From assembly GCA_029717555.1 (NCBI GenBank), contig JAMDHS010000044.1, positions 1 through 64,000 on the forward strand: a DNA stretch of 64,000 nucleotides, given 5' to 3'. Numbering within the stretch: position 1 is the stretch's first letter; every line of letters starts with the position of its first letter. Positions 44,734 to 57,089 of this stretch are shown here, in pieces. The stretch comes from Peribolospora baueri. Its lineage: Eukaryota > Basidiomycota > Peribolosporomycetes > Peribolosporales > Peribolosporaceae. The notes under the pieces are model-generated. The model saw nothing but the letters and a program-made list of their open reading frames with translations. It made no database searches and was not told the DNA's origin. The position numbers and the translations under genes were made by a program.

Positions 44734-45552
44734 GGCTCGTATGGTATACGCGGACGACGCAAAGCTCACGTCAAGGATCAAAATACGGACGACGGTCCGA
44801 GCGACGCTGTGAGTCCTTGCCGCAGCACCAAAATTTCGAGGAAGCTTCTTATCGCCGTCTAAGCCCGCTTCCTCTGTTTAATTGTCTCTCGTACTGCTAT
44901 AGAGTTTAATACTTTATTAAGAATTTATTGTTTTTTTCTTTTTTTTTCTTTGAAAAAACAGTTATTTGACACGCAGAGCATTCCAAAAGACGTGGGCTGG
45001 GCGGGGCCAGAAAAGAAGGAAGCAGGTTGAAAGCGGTGAGAGGAGTGGAAGAGCGGTCGTGAATCGGGCTGGTTGCGCTACTGCTAACTGCGGATTCGAT
45101 TATGGATAGGAGGTGATGGGGTGGTCGTTCATGGTTGTCCAGATCAAGGCGGGAGTGGAGCGCACTACGAGTCTAGGACCCACGCGATGGCATGCGCCTC
45201 ATCCGTCGGCCGGCGGCCCGAACTATCGGGGGGGAATACTTGAAGACGTCTTCGGCCTCCTCCGTCACGACCACCCGAATTAGGGCAGCGCGTCAGGGCG
45301 GAGCGAGGACGGGATCACGATGATGGGCGTCGTTGGACTCGCGTTCGGCGGGTCTAAGTAGGCCCGGTGTGCGCCCAGACGCCCAGCGTGGCGATGCCGG
45401 CGGACGTAAATCTTTGGAACGACGGGAAGGCGGCGTCGAAATACACCACCACACGCTTTACACTGCTCTTGTCAGGATGCGGTCAAGGTGTATATAAAAC
45501 AGCCAGAGACGGCGGCCGGATCGCACTCATCCTCCCCAGTAAATTTCCAGCC
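44734..45552. other. Divergent promoter region, BFR2 and sialidase-like gene
   Basis: The 819-base interval separates two divergent starts. It includes a T/A-rich tract (about 44905-44962), then GC-rich sequence, and a TATA box close to the sialidase-like gene (listed separately). No coding frame was accepted. Confidence 0.5.
45491..45498 (+). promoter_or_regulatory. TATA box of the sialidase-like gene
   Basis: TATATAAA lies 55-62 bases before the ATG at 45553, leaving room for a start of transcription about 25-30 bases upstream of the ATG. It is one of the few clear TATA boxes in the window, which fits a regulated, secreted enzyme more than a housekeeping gene. Confidence 0.65.
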
Positions 45553-47118
45553 ATGAGGCGCTCTCTCCTCTCTTTGCTCCTTGCGCTTCTCAGCGTCCTT
45601 GTCGTGACATGGTCTCCTTTGGCCGCCACCGCACAGCTGGTCGTCCCCAAAGTGGGCGCCTCTGTTCCCATCGCAGGTGGGGGTTATCCTCGTACGACCC
45701 TCCTCAAGGACGGTAGCATCATAGTCGCCTCGGCGACCAAACAAGGTTCCAATACTGTCATTTCCATCTCTCGTTCCACGGACGGTGGACACAGCTTCAC
45801 GCCTTGGGGGAGCGTCGCCTCGGCTCCCTCGGCATCGACCGACCTCGGTAACGGCGAACTTATCCAGCTTGCCGACGGTTCCGTCCTCTGCGCTTTTAGG
45901 AACCACGATAGAGACCCGTCGAAGGCGAACAATGGGTACAAGTACTATAGGCTCACCGTTTCCAAGTCGACTGATGGAGGGAAGACTTGGAGCTACCTCA
46001 GCCAGATCAACGAGAGGCCCTCCACAGCTGTCAAGAATGGACTTTGGGTGAGTGCAAAAAAAAAAGCTTGCGCGGGCTTGTTCTCGTCCGTTTGCCTCCC
46101 CTGTGTCCGTCTCCTATATTCCGTCTTGCTCAACACCTTCTTTGCTTCTCCCGACAATCTCCTACTTCCCTCCCCTCTCCTTCCCCGCCTTACCCTCCCT
46201 CCAGGAACCCTTCTTTCGCATCGCCAAATCCGGCCAGCTCCAAGCCTACTATGCCTCCGAAAACTCTGCCATGGATCAAGACATCGAGATGCAAACTTCC
46301 ACCGACGGTGGCCATAGGTGGGGCAAGGTCGTCACTGTAGCTGGGGCGGGGATTTTGGGTAGGGATGGAATGCCGGGCTGCACGGATTATAACGATGGGA
46401 GGGACATGGTCATGTGCATCTTTGAGTGAGTTGGCGGCTCGGTATGCGAAGGCGACTTCGCTCTTTGCACCATTCCCTGCGTGTCCTTTGGCACTCATCG
46501 CTCGTCTCACTCGGCCTTTTTCGTCACGCTCACCCGCTTCTTTCCATTTATGTCCTCTTTCGCTATTCCCCTTTGTCCATCAGAACCCGAATTCCCGGTG
46601 GTGCTAAGACCTTTTCCGTCAACTCGGTCACTTCTTCCGACGATGGTGCCTCGTTCAGCAACCGCCTCCCGGTCTACAAGCCCCTGGGAACTAACAACAA
46701 TGGTGAATGTTAGACCTCGCTTGTCCGTTTTTGCGCCGAACCGAACCGCGTCGCACCTCAGCTGCTCTGAAGCATTGCTCCGATTCACTTCCGCTCAACC
46801 TCTCTTCTCCCACTCCCTTTTTGCCCAGCTGGCTCTCCCCAAATCGCCACCACCGCCTCCAACGTCCTTGTCGCCGTCTTCATGACGGACGAAGACACCT
46901 CACTTCACAGTTGGCCTAAAGACGCGGCCGTCAAGCTCCTCACGTCCGCCCCGGGTCAGCCTTGGGGCAACAAGATCGAGGTTAGCAGCCCTTCGGCGTA
47001 TTGGCCTGGGATCATGTCCATGCCGGACGGGACGGTACTCGTGTGCGACGATGGGCAGTGCAAGAGTGTGAGCTTCTCGTCGGCGAAAGGGAGAAGACAT
47101 GGAGCTCGTCTACACTAG
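45553..47118 (+). CDS. Secreted sialidase-like protein with BNR/Asp-box repeats
   Basis: Exons 45553-46047, 46205-46425, 46584-46702, 46829-47118; 374 residues. The start gives a clean signal peptide (RRSLLSLLLALLSVLVV, then SPLAATA before Gln28), so the product should be secreted. Asp boxes of the S-x-D-G-G-x-x-W type mark the six-bladed propeller: STDGGHSF (75-82), STDGGKTW (139-146), STDGGHRW (about 195) and SSDDGASF. Other propeller strands are GELIQLADGSVLCAFRN and YWPGIMSMPDGTVLVCDD. Fungal members are called exo-sialidases or BNR-repeat glycosidases, but substrate is often untested. The last exon could instead be cut at a GTGAGC donor (47068) and continue; I found no good following exon, so the stop at 47116-47118 is used. 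The C-terminus is therefore the weak point. Confidence 0.78.
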
Positions 47119-47556
47119 ACGCGACGACGCCGCTCTTGATGACCTCGCTCGACTGCGAGCTCGAAGGTCCCTTCCACTTTGCACCAACAGCCATGTGAGC
47201 GGGTCGACCATCGTCAGATTTTTCCGGACCATTGAGCGACCGCGTACTGGTGAAGACCAGGAAGCCCCTTGGAAGGAACTAACTCTCCCGAATTGCTCCC
47301 ACTCTTTCCTCTACGCGACCTCCACTCCCGGATAACTTAATCAATCAATGACGTTTTATTATAGGCCTCGCCGAACCTTCTGCGGTCGGCTCTGCGGTGC
47401 ACAGGTTGTACAACTCTAGCGTAATGATCCGGTATGCCTAAGACCCGTGCAAAAGCTCCTCTTTGTGGCCGCCAAACCGTGCAGAGTTTAAATCCAATGA
47501 ACAAACCCCGGCGCATTAAAATAGTTATGAGACAGATTTGCAACCTTCACGCCATC
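47119..47556. other. 3' spacer between convergent sialidase-like gene and PMS1
   Basis: This 438-base interval holds the 3' ends of the two genes. A further exon of the sialidase-like gene could lie in 47140-47210 but is not supported by recognisable sequence. Confidence 0.45.
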
Positions 47557-50500
47557 TCATGTTAATCGGCTCAAGTTGCTCCAGGATATAGGTCTCTTGA
47601 CGCGCTCAATAGTGTTCAAACTCGCCAAGTGTCGCATAGTCGGTCGTCCGTGCGGACAGTTCTGATCATCATACGGTCGCCATTTGACGAGTTAAGGTCA
47701 ATGACGAGTCAATGAGCGTTTCCAGAAGCGCTTAGGGCAGTTGGCGCGACAGACACTCACCCAAGGCTGCTCCATCGTGCCCATATGTCGCAAAATGGTC
47801 GTCATTTGAGATGGCGAAAGGGCTTTGCCTACCATGACGCTCCGTCGGCACGCTCGCATGGCAAACATCGCCCGTGCCTTTGAGCAACGAACCATCTGAC
47901 CAGAGGCGGCGTCCCGAAGAAGGAACAAAAGCTCTTCCAGATCTGTCAAACGTACAATCTTCCCGTAAGCGTACAGGACTTAAGAAGCAGCCAAAAGGGA
48001 CCAAACATTAAATGGCATCAACGCCCACCTTTTACGCCGAAAACGACCTCCTTGCTCATGGGTTGGGCGACCAGCTTCACACGCCTACCCGTCGGTGCGT
48101 CTTCATCAACGTCAATGTCGAAACCATTTGCTCGGATGATTTCGGCATTTTCGATAGCCAGGAGCTCGTCCATGGACGGAAGTTCCAAAGCCCTCGAGCT
48201 GGACGGAAGACGAGGGAAAGGTTAGAGGCCATGGAGCGTAAACGAAGATGGGGAGATGATAGCTCACCTAAAAAGCCTCTGCGAGGTGATCTTCGTCTCT
48301 GCCTGCAGTCGCTCAAAGTTGTACTTCTCATCCGCTGCATGCTGATCGACTATGAAAAGGTCGTGTGCCCCTTCTCGCCTTGCGCGCCCGAAGGAGCAGG
48401 GGTCGTTGGACTCATCGTTGGATGTTTTGCGCCGGCGCACGATGATGAAGCCGAGGTTAAATTGTCCCACTACTTCCATTTCCGCAAAATCTGGTTTGCT
48501 GATGACCCGCGCCAATTCGCGCTCCGCTATCTCAGCATCTACAGTGTTGATACCAGCCTCCGGCTGAATGCTTGGCGTGGAAAAGAGATGACCTGCGGAG
48601 TGCTGACGGGGATGTCCTTCTTGATCCTTTGTCGCTGACCGTGACCGCCACCTGCGACGCACGCGATCGATATCGAAGCGAATCTGAACAAATCCTTCGG
48701 ATGTCGTACTCAGCACTTCGTCCCTCAGTCGAAGAGCCAGCTTCCGCTCTGCTGTGGAAGATGCATTGTTTACGGCGGGCGGCAGTTGGATGGCTGGTCC
48801 CATGGAGCCACCTTCTTGGTCGTCAAGTTCGCCTTCACCTTGCTCGTCTCTTGATGACCTTTCCTCGTCACCGTCTCCATCGCTTCCTGTCGATATGTCG
48901 TCCGCGCCGTCAGCGGCCTGCTCCAAGGAGATCGTCTCCCGAGGCTGCTCTCCTTCAGAAGCCGGCTGTTCAACCATGCACACTGCAGAAGTTGCATCTG
49001 GAGGAGGGGATTCCTCGAAATGCCTGCCAACCACAACAGACTCCGGTGCCTCGTCGGCAGCCTCCGCCATGTCCTCATCTTGTGGTTCGTCACCGTATGT
49101 CTCCGCATCAGACGCCTCGTCTTTGTCAATACCGATAGACCCTACTTGGCTGCCAGGCATGGCGAATTCGGTCAATTGCCCCGTAAAACCCAAACGGCTG
49201 GCGTGAGACTGAGCTCTGCCTGCGTCCTGATCTGTCCGGCGTCTTTTTAATGCTGCACCGCGGGTAGACAAAGTCCCGAGTGCCCAAGACGCGCTGCTCG
49301 TCGAGAGGGTCATCTGAACTGGTCGCTTGGCTGTTCGCGTTGGTGAAGAGTGAGCTTTGATGCCCAAGGGCTTTGAGAGTTCAGTCGACCCAGCAGGGGC
49401 ACGCCAGGTTGCGCCCCTACACGCGTGCTGAGTGTCCAAGTCTTCGCGTTCTGAAGACACTTGCCCGCTATCCATGCCATCGTCCCCGTCGTCAACCTCT
49501 TCATCCGATTGCGAAGTTGGCAGGGTAGTGGGGCGAGCCTCTTCGGGGTTATCGTCATCCCGCGGTGAAGCGGACACATGAGACGGCGAGGCACTTCGCC
49601 CTTGAGCAGGAGATGCGTACTCTGAATCGGGAAAAGTTTCCAATTCCTCATCTTCATTCTCCGAACCAGACACTCTCTGACTTTCGGGGGAACCTGCCGC
49701 CCGGCGAGAGGAATGAGCCCCTTGAACAGCATATGTTGATCGTGCTGGTTGGAAAAGGTCTTCCAGACAAGTCTGACCCACATTGACCGATTTGTGAGTG
49801 CGCATGTCAATACATCATAAACACGCGGATAATAGGTCGTTTTATTGCCGCACCTTGAGCGTCTCAACAAGCTGCGCCTCGCTGTGTAAGAAAATGGTCC
49901 TCTTGTCGGGACTGACGTTGACATCGTAGGCGTCTGTCGACGGGAAGAAAGACTAGAAGATGAGACGCCACACGTAAAGCTCTTCAAGCCTCATCTTTCT
50001 CACCCGTCGGTAATCTGAAGTCAGCTAGGACGAAAGGATATTGGTTGGAATTGAAGCTCCGATAGACTTCGTTGAAGGCCTTGGCCACCTGTCGGCGTAT
50101 TCGGTGGGTAAAATGAAGGTTGTCAGAGGGACGCCACGAGGAAGGTGGGATGTAGATCTCTCACCTTCGTAGGAGAGCATGGTCGCCCGTTGATGTAAAA
50201 GAATTGTCGATCTGAGCTTGTTCGCCCATTTCCAGGACTCGGCTTTGAGATCAGTCCCACCACCTCGACCTGAACGACTCCAAGCCTGACAGACACAGCA
50301 GTAAATCAGCGAAGATTCCGCAGCCTAAACGTTCTTCAAGCCGGGAAGTACAAAACGAAATGAAGCCGGCAGCACGCACTCATCGTCATCGTCTGCCTTC
50401 AGCCGTGAGATAGATTTCGCGGGGCTGACTTGTAGTTGCAGTTGAAGCGATTGGAGGGACGTCATTGCCTTGGCCCCAAAGACTGCAGTGACGTTTGCAG

Positions 50501-51633
50501 ACAGAAATGATGGAGAACTGTTTCCTGGTACCGTCAGAGCTGAAGAGCGCTTTCTGAATTTGGCCACGAGTTAGGCGGCTGGAATCATTAGCTAACGCAA
50601 ACAACGAAGACATGTACGCGGCATGAGGTGCAGACGACATTGCTCACCCCGCGACCGTGTTATTCACAGACAATCTCACGCCTTTGCTGATAAGGGCATA
50701 GGCCTGCAAAAGTCCGAGAGCCTTGGCGTACTCTCGCTTGATGTTTCGCTCAAACTCGCGCCTGCGCACTGGCAGGGGGGAGAAAAGGGAGCTAACTCGA
50801 ACGGTACTTCCGCGCTATGGAATTCGAGCACGGCATTGGATATGAGCCCGTGAAGGCGGTGTCGCAGGGCAGGCAGAAGGGAGGAAATCAAGAATCAGGG
50901 GAAAACTCGTCTAATTTGTTGCACTTTAGTTCTGTGATCCGCTGTTCTCTATCACTCACCTGTCTCGCGCTCTTGCCATCAGAACTCTTCAACCTTCCGC
51001 TAGATTCCAATTCGAGTACTGTCCCCATGGGGGCCTGCTCTTCCGTCGCCGTGATGATAGTCACGTCGGACAAGGCGCATAGGCTTGAGAGCGCCTCGCC
51101 TCTAAAACCGAACGTGGTAACAGAGGCGAGATCAGAGAAGGTGGAGAGTTTAGATGTGTGGTGTCTGAGAGCTGAAAATTGGGCGTGATGAAGGAATACG
51201 TTGAAATCACGCCGTCAGCGGGCCTGTCACCCATTTGTTCGACTCGAGTCAGCAAAAGGGGCGGTGCAACAGGACCAACCTATGCCCTCGTAATCATCTG
51301 GAGAGATACCGCTTCCATTGTCAACAACCTCAACACTGTCAGCGCCATGTTCCTTGAAGCGGACCTCTGCAGGAAGAAGCAACGGCCATGTTCACTACCG
51401 TACCTTGAAAACCGAACCACCGCGACGAGGAGCTAGAGCCTGCCCATGAACTGGTTTGCTTTGGCGGTGCAAGCAGACCCGGATGGCTCACCTATGTTAG
51501 TAGCTCCGGCATCCAAGCTATTCTCGACCAGCTCCTTCACAGCTGTCTGCAAGTCGAGCACCACCTGGCCGGACTGGAGCCGGTGTACGTCTCCCCGGCT
51601 GATCGCTTTGATGGGCCCATCGCGAGAAGCCAT
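47557..51633 (-). CDS. PMS1: DNA mismatch repair protein PMS1 (MutL-alpha endonuclease subunit; PMS2 homologue)
   Basis: Twelve exons: 51633-51492, 51366-51280, 51171-50960, 50814-50648, 50553-50380, 50285-50165, 50088-50004, 49933-49854, 49772-48268, 48198-48029, 47942-47761, 47661-47557; 1009 residues. With MLH1 it nicks the new strand during mismatch repair. The GHKL ATPase is complete: [63 protein letters not shown], then [13 protein letters not shown] and [14 protein letters not shown]. After an acidic linker (about 370-760) come QFNLGFIIV and the endonuclease motif [12 protein letters not shown] (about 832-843), with zinc-site parts [13 protein letters not shown] and [11 protein letters not shown] near the end. 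A short insert sits between FIIV and DLFIVDQ. It stands in tandem 378 bases downstream of PIF1. Confidence 0.92.
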
Positions 51634-52010
51634 AAATGGCCAGCTCCGGCGACCAGAGGCAGTGCGGTGTTAAAACAAGAAGAATGATATACAGCTCTGA
51701 CGCTATCGTTGGGTGGGTTGTAGATGACGGGACGGGTAATAGGGAGACTGAGAGGGGGACGTGATAAAGAGGTGGAGCGATCGGACGCGATGACGCGTCC
51801 GAGACGCGATGCGCGGCGCATTCTGGGACGAGCCGTCCAACTAACGGACTGCTGAACCCGCATGGGGAGCAGATATATTTACATGACAGCAGCACCAGTT
51901 CAGAGCTCAACAGAAAGCATGCAGACCAAAGAGGGGACGAAAGACAGCGTTTATCTACCTCCGCACAGAGGGACATTCAGCATCTCCTATCCACCGCCCT
52001 GACCACAGGT
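51634..52010. other. Promoter of PMS1 and 3' side of PIF1
   Basis: The two genes are on the same strand and 377 bases apart. TATATTTA at about 51872-51879 could be an AT-rich promoter element for PMS1 but is too distant to call. Nothing coding is seen. Confidence 0.45.
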
Positions 52011-54606
52011 TCACTCATCCAGCGTCGACAGCGACTGCGACCATTTGATGACCTTGGGATGCGCGAGGACCTATGCGTGCAGAGCAGAGCAAGTGAGACA
52101 TCCGGGCACCAGAGCTAAGATCGGGTAGCCGTCAGTGCTCACCTTCGAAGCTTCGAAGTTGAACACCTGAAGTCCTTCAAGAGATGTGCAGCGCGAGAGG
52201 GCAACGTACGCTTGGCCTGGCGCAACGCGAAACAGAGTGTGGGCCGAGTGTCCTAGCAGGCTAAACCTTCCCAAACTTACCTTTCTCAAACACGCGGCTG
52301 AGGCTAATACGGCAGCGATCGAGCGTCTGCCCCTGGCTCTTGTGTATAGAGATAGCCCAAGCGAGGATCAAGGGCTGAACGAAGCACGAAGCAGGAAGGC
52401 CGTCTAGTTGAGCGAGCGCAGTAGGACCGCCCGTCAAACCTCCCTGAACACAGATATTAGGGCTCACCAACTGAGTCCTGCTGGCCTGAATTTCTCCATT
52501 TGGCTGCTCAATCTTCCAGGTCTCCGGCCTTACGAGCATCTCCTTGTGGGACCCGTTCGGCTGCAAAAAGCGAACAATGGGGTAGACGGGCTGTGGCGCG
52601 TCGGTCTTCTTCATCCTGGCCGCTTTTCCTTCCTCAAGGGCTGCGTCGACCAGACCCCTCTCGGCGTTGTAAGTCCTCTCGTCCGCGAAGCCGACCACCT
52701 TGCCCACAGAGCCGTTAACAAGCGTGTCGTCCGTGTTCTTGATGAGCATGACCTGCGCGTCCACCTTGAGCTCCAGGTACTGTGGAGCGACCATGTTGGC
52801 CAGAAGCCTCGTGCGTTGATCAGCTGGGACCGTACCACTGTCGAGAGCAGCGAAGGTGCGCGACTCTCCCTTCAACGCGCGCATGCGGTTTTGGTTGGCT
52901 CTGTCGACTTCTTCACGACGAGGATAACTAATAGAACGCGAACGACGGTCAAAATCGCTGCCCATGCATATTCACGCTTCTTACAGAGACACATTACTCA
53001 CAGCTCTGTTGGTTCGATGCCATCCTCGTAGGAAGGCTCTCGTTCCAAAGACTTGAATTTCTGAATGGATTGCGGCGAGAGCTTGCCGAAACGCATTTCA
53101 TTGAGCATGTTGACAAATTCTGCAAACAATGAAACGAGAAAGGAAGCAGGTGGGTAAGCAGGTCAGCACACGAAATTGGTTGACGGCAATAGTGGACCAA
53201 TAGTTCCCTGTCGCTGTTAGTCCGGTCATAAAAGTGAAAGTGAAGACGGGAGAAACGACGAGCGACGCGTACGAACCCGAATCTTTTTGACGGAAGACCT
53301 GGGTCAAGTTGACCATGTGTGAGATGACATCCTGCCAGCAATCGGCCTCGAAGCAGAACTTGACGACCGGGCCCTTGCTGACAGGCGGGAGTTGGAAAAA
53401 GTCTCCTGTCACCACGACCTGCGTTGTCAAAGTCAGCAACCGAATGAAGAGGGCTGCAGATGAGACGTGGGAGCTAAATAGACAGAAGCGAGACCAACCA
53501 ATTTTGACTCGCCTGAATTCCTCCAAACGGTGCGGTACTCTTTCGAATCGACCGCGCGATGCTCTCCAGCTTGTCGAACAACTCGCCGTCGACCATGGAA
53601 ACTGAAGATGGGAGGGTGAAGCAAGCGTTAATTAACTGTGAACATACGCAGGAATAACCCGCAGATCGTGGCCCGCGCGTCTACCAAGGCCATAGAAAAA
53701 CAATACTCACCCTCGTCGATAACTAGCACTTTTGTCCTGTGCCACCTCGAAGCCGCCTTGTGGTTCTTCTTGACCTTCGTCAACAGCTGCGCTACGCTTT
53801 CCGTACCTAGGCCGATTCCAGCAAAGCTGTGCAGCGTCACACCCCCAATGTTGCAAGCGGCAATGCCCGTAGAGGCGGTGACAGCCACCGTGTCCTGTTT
53901 CGACTTGGCCTTCAGTGTCCTAATGATCTCGCGCAGCAGGACGGATTTTCCGGTCCCTGACGGACACGACGAGCGCATATAGCAAGCACAATAGGTGTCA
54001 AATGCAGCCCAAAATTTGTACGAAAAGGTTGAGCTCACCGGCGGATCCAGTGAAGAAGACGCTCTTCTGTTCGTTGACGACCATGGCGAGAATCTTCCGC
54101 TGTTGGGGGCTCAGAATCACCTTCTGCTGAATGTTGGTCGCGTTGCTCGTCAAGCTGGCGCTCGGACTGGACCTTCTCGTGTCTTCAACAAGCTTCACTC
54201 CGCTTCCCCCCACGTGCCTCGCGCCATCCCGCCTCGGAACGACAAGAGCACGGTCGTTCAGAAGCCTCTGCTGTTTGAGGGCTGCAGCGGACGTCTCCCA
54301 AGGCAGCGTGCGCTTCACGCCGGAAGAGCCAGTAATGGTGGATACATTCTCAGAGGTGGAACCGCGCACAGACTTCACCTTCGAGGAGGAAGAAGATAGT
54401 GCTTTGCTGGCAAAGGCGTTCTCCTTTCGCGCCGCGGACGTCGCCGTCTCGGGCCGCTCGGGATGGGGCGCCTTTACAATATCCGGAGAGCTGCTCCACG
54501 GAATGGCATCATCGTCGTCTTCCGCGTTGGTGTTTTTCGAGGTGCTGGACCAAGACCGCTTGATTGAGGCGATGGGGCCGGGGCCGTTATGCTGATTCAA
54601 CGCCAT
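52011..54606 (-). CDS. PIF1: PIF1 family 5'-3' DNA helicase
   Basis: Nine exons: 54606-54039, 53956-53711, 53601-53513, 53418-53277, 53119-53002, 52927-52468, 52374-52281, 52216-52143, 52070-52011; 616 residues. PIF1 is a superfamily 1B helicase that unwinds G-quadruplexes, acts at telomeres and in Okazaki maturation, and works in mitochondria. Seen: Walker [12 protein letters not shown] (Lys193), [20 protein letters not shown], Walker [20 protein letters not shown], the PIF1 signature region, [61 protein letters not shown] and [20 protein letters not shown]. The N-terminal 160 residues are Ser-rich. Intron 3 has a GC donor. The frame is open 19 codons above the ATG with basic residues (LTRKPRRPDG) and a TTG but no ATG. 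Confidence 0.92.
53419..53512 (-). other. PIF1: GC-AG intron in PIF1
   Basis: The exon ends GGAATTCAG and the intron begins GCGAGT; it ends at ACGCAG. The join gives [19 protein letters not shown] in phase 0, matching the family's GGIQ-VVTGDF block. No GT near the donor would keep the frame. The donor context CAG/GCGAGT is identical to that of the RFC3 GC-AG intron. Confidence 0.87.
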
Positions 54607-57040
54607 CGTCGTGGTGGATAGTGGAAGGGCAAGGCCGTCGGGACGACGCGGTTTACGCGTCAATACGCGCGGTCGGCTGCGGCAGAGGAGGGGGGTCGCA
54701 GATGGCCATCCGAATCGTCGATTGCGCTCTTACGACGAAACTGCTTGACTATCGACTCGAAGCACGTAGGACTTGCTCAGCGGACCATATGATCAGCACG
54801 CGTATCCTGACTGCTGACATGACTCTTAATCGTAATAGACTCGCATTTCATCGTCGATTCGACCCTCAATGCGTCCTGACGAGGTCAGCCGGCAAGCGCT
54901 TGATTGCGCTCCTCGGGCCCGGTCGCCATCACACAGCCCACCCGGCGAGCACATGGTGCTATATGGGCATTGGTCTCTTAGAAAATCCAGCAGCTATGGA
55001 AGGATTCTTGTTGGCCAGTCCGCTTTCGGAGGCGGCGTGAGAACGATTTGTGGCAGACACCTGCGCCAGGATTGAACTGGGACAGGGCCTTGGGGAAAGG
55101 CTGTATCCTTGGAGACCTAACGCTGGATCGAAGCCTATTGCTTGCACCCTATAGATAGGCAGGTACGTCTCTAGCTTGCGTCATCGCGCAAAAGCTTCAG
55201 GATTGAGCTGCTAAAGCTGTGCGATGGACGCCCTCAAGCGCCTCTGTCCCACGGGCGTTAACGCCGCTCCAACCGTACGGACCGCTCTGATAGCCGTTCC
55301 TCATGAAAGGCGAAGGAACGCCGGGTAGAAACCTGTTCGGGATGTTACGAGCTACAAACACCTCGTGGGCGGCCAAGAAGCGAAGGCGACAGGAGTGGAT
55401 TGGATAGCACTTTCCCGTTGCCAGAAGCGCCGCGAGACAGGAAGCAAGACGAGCGACATGAATTGAGCTTCGTATTTTTAAGTTGGGAAGAGATAACTTC
55501 CCCCCTTGGGTACCTGGTAAGCTATCTGCCTTTTCGACGCGGATGTGCCTCGGCATGTTTATAATTCATACTGCGTACCCGCGTGTCAGGATTGAGTCTA
55601 AAAACACAATCCATCTAGGCCAGCAAAAGGCACTTTTGGTCAGTCTGGCTACTGACCAATCCCAGAAGCTATAAGTACCGCCAGGATTCATGACACCGCA
55701 TCGGTGCGCTCTGTGAGCAGCTGAACAGTGACGAGGACATGGATGAAGTGAAGAGAGAGGCGTGGAGGCGAAGTAGGAGGAGAAAGGAAGGAAGATTGAA
55801 AGGGTGAACAAACCGGGGTTGATATCCTCGGATGAGGGCGGGCCTCGCACAGCGCGTACTCGTCCTCACCAGCCCCACCTCATCTGAAGAAGACGACGAG
55901 ATGAGCCGATGCTAATGACCTGATTAGAACTGATGAAAGCAGAACGATACGTTTAAAGGCGAAGAGAATGGAAGAAAATGATATAAAAAGCCCTTTCCAC
56001 ACCTGCAACCAAAAAGCAACCGGGCTCCAGAGGTATAGTATAGAAGCTCTAGAAGATACGCTCGTGGACGCTCCGTTGGATGATCCGCTGATGTGTGGGA
56101 TATATTTCTGTCGATATCTCCTCTATACCGGCACTACTCGAGCCAACCGACGGAAGACCGCGCGGCTGAGCTCTAGAGGAGAGAGAGCCACGCTTTCCAT
56201 AGCAAAAGAGGACGCTTGAAATGACACGGGACGGAAGCCGAGGATGGATGTGGATCTCGTACAACGCCATTTCTTATCTGAAGAAAGGCGAGGACAAAGA
56301 GGATGAGCATGATAGAGGATTTTTAAAGCCTCAAATCAAATCGATAACGAGCTGGGAAAGCAGCTTAGCCGCGAGCCAGGGAGATGTGGCGGTGGGAGTG
56401 CACGCTAGAAGGCCGATGTGATCCGGCCGTGCAAGAGCGGCCTTGGCGAGAATGAATGGGGAGTAAGGTGCACTGTGGGACGAGACAACCTCTCAAGCTA
56501 TGAGGGCCCTGAAAATAGTTAAATGAGCAAGCTGGGAGACACCATAGGAACCCCGGCGGCTAGGCTTCGTCCTACAGGATGTGAAGCGGACCCTCGAGGA
56601 AAAGTGTGCCCAGGGACACGCCGCAAACACGTCCTCGCTTTGACCTTGTATAGCCGGAGGCATCGACGATAACACTGGAAAGACAAAGGGACGTGGTCTC
56701 TTGCTCCTCTGCAGTCCACGCTCGCTTGTTTGCTCCCCACCATTCCACGAACACTGGTGTGTTCAAGGGAGTCGACGCGACAGCTTGAATCACGCTCGCT
56801 GGATTCGAGAGTAAGGAACAATAATATTGTCTCCTCCCAAACAGTGCCCTTATAGGAATGTAACCACTGTACTGGTCGTTTGCCTAAGAGTTGAGCCGAC
56901 CAACTTGCCTTGTACGGTGTCGAGTGCGCGCGATTCCGTCCCGACAAGCGGATTATGTGCAGGCTAAGGGCCCGAAGAAGCTGGCAATGTGCGGACAGTC
57001 CGCTCGTCTCAGTCATTACCTGTGCACTTGGTCTCCTGCG

Positions 57041-57089
<49 letters not shown>

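Noticed and set aside
52375-52458. Longer PIF1 exon 7 starting at GGAGGTTTGACGG
   Set aside because: It would insert about 27 non-conserved residues before [14 protein letters not shown]; the acceptor at 52375 joins the conserved blocks directly and in phase.
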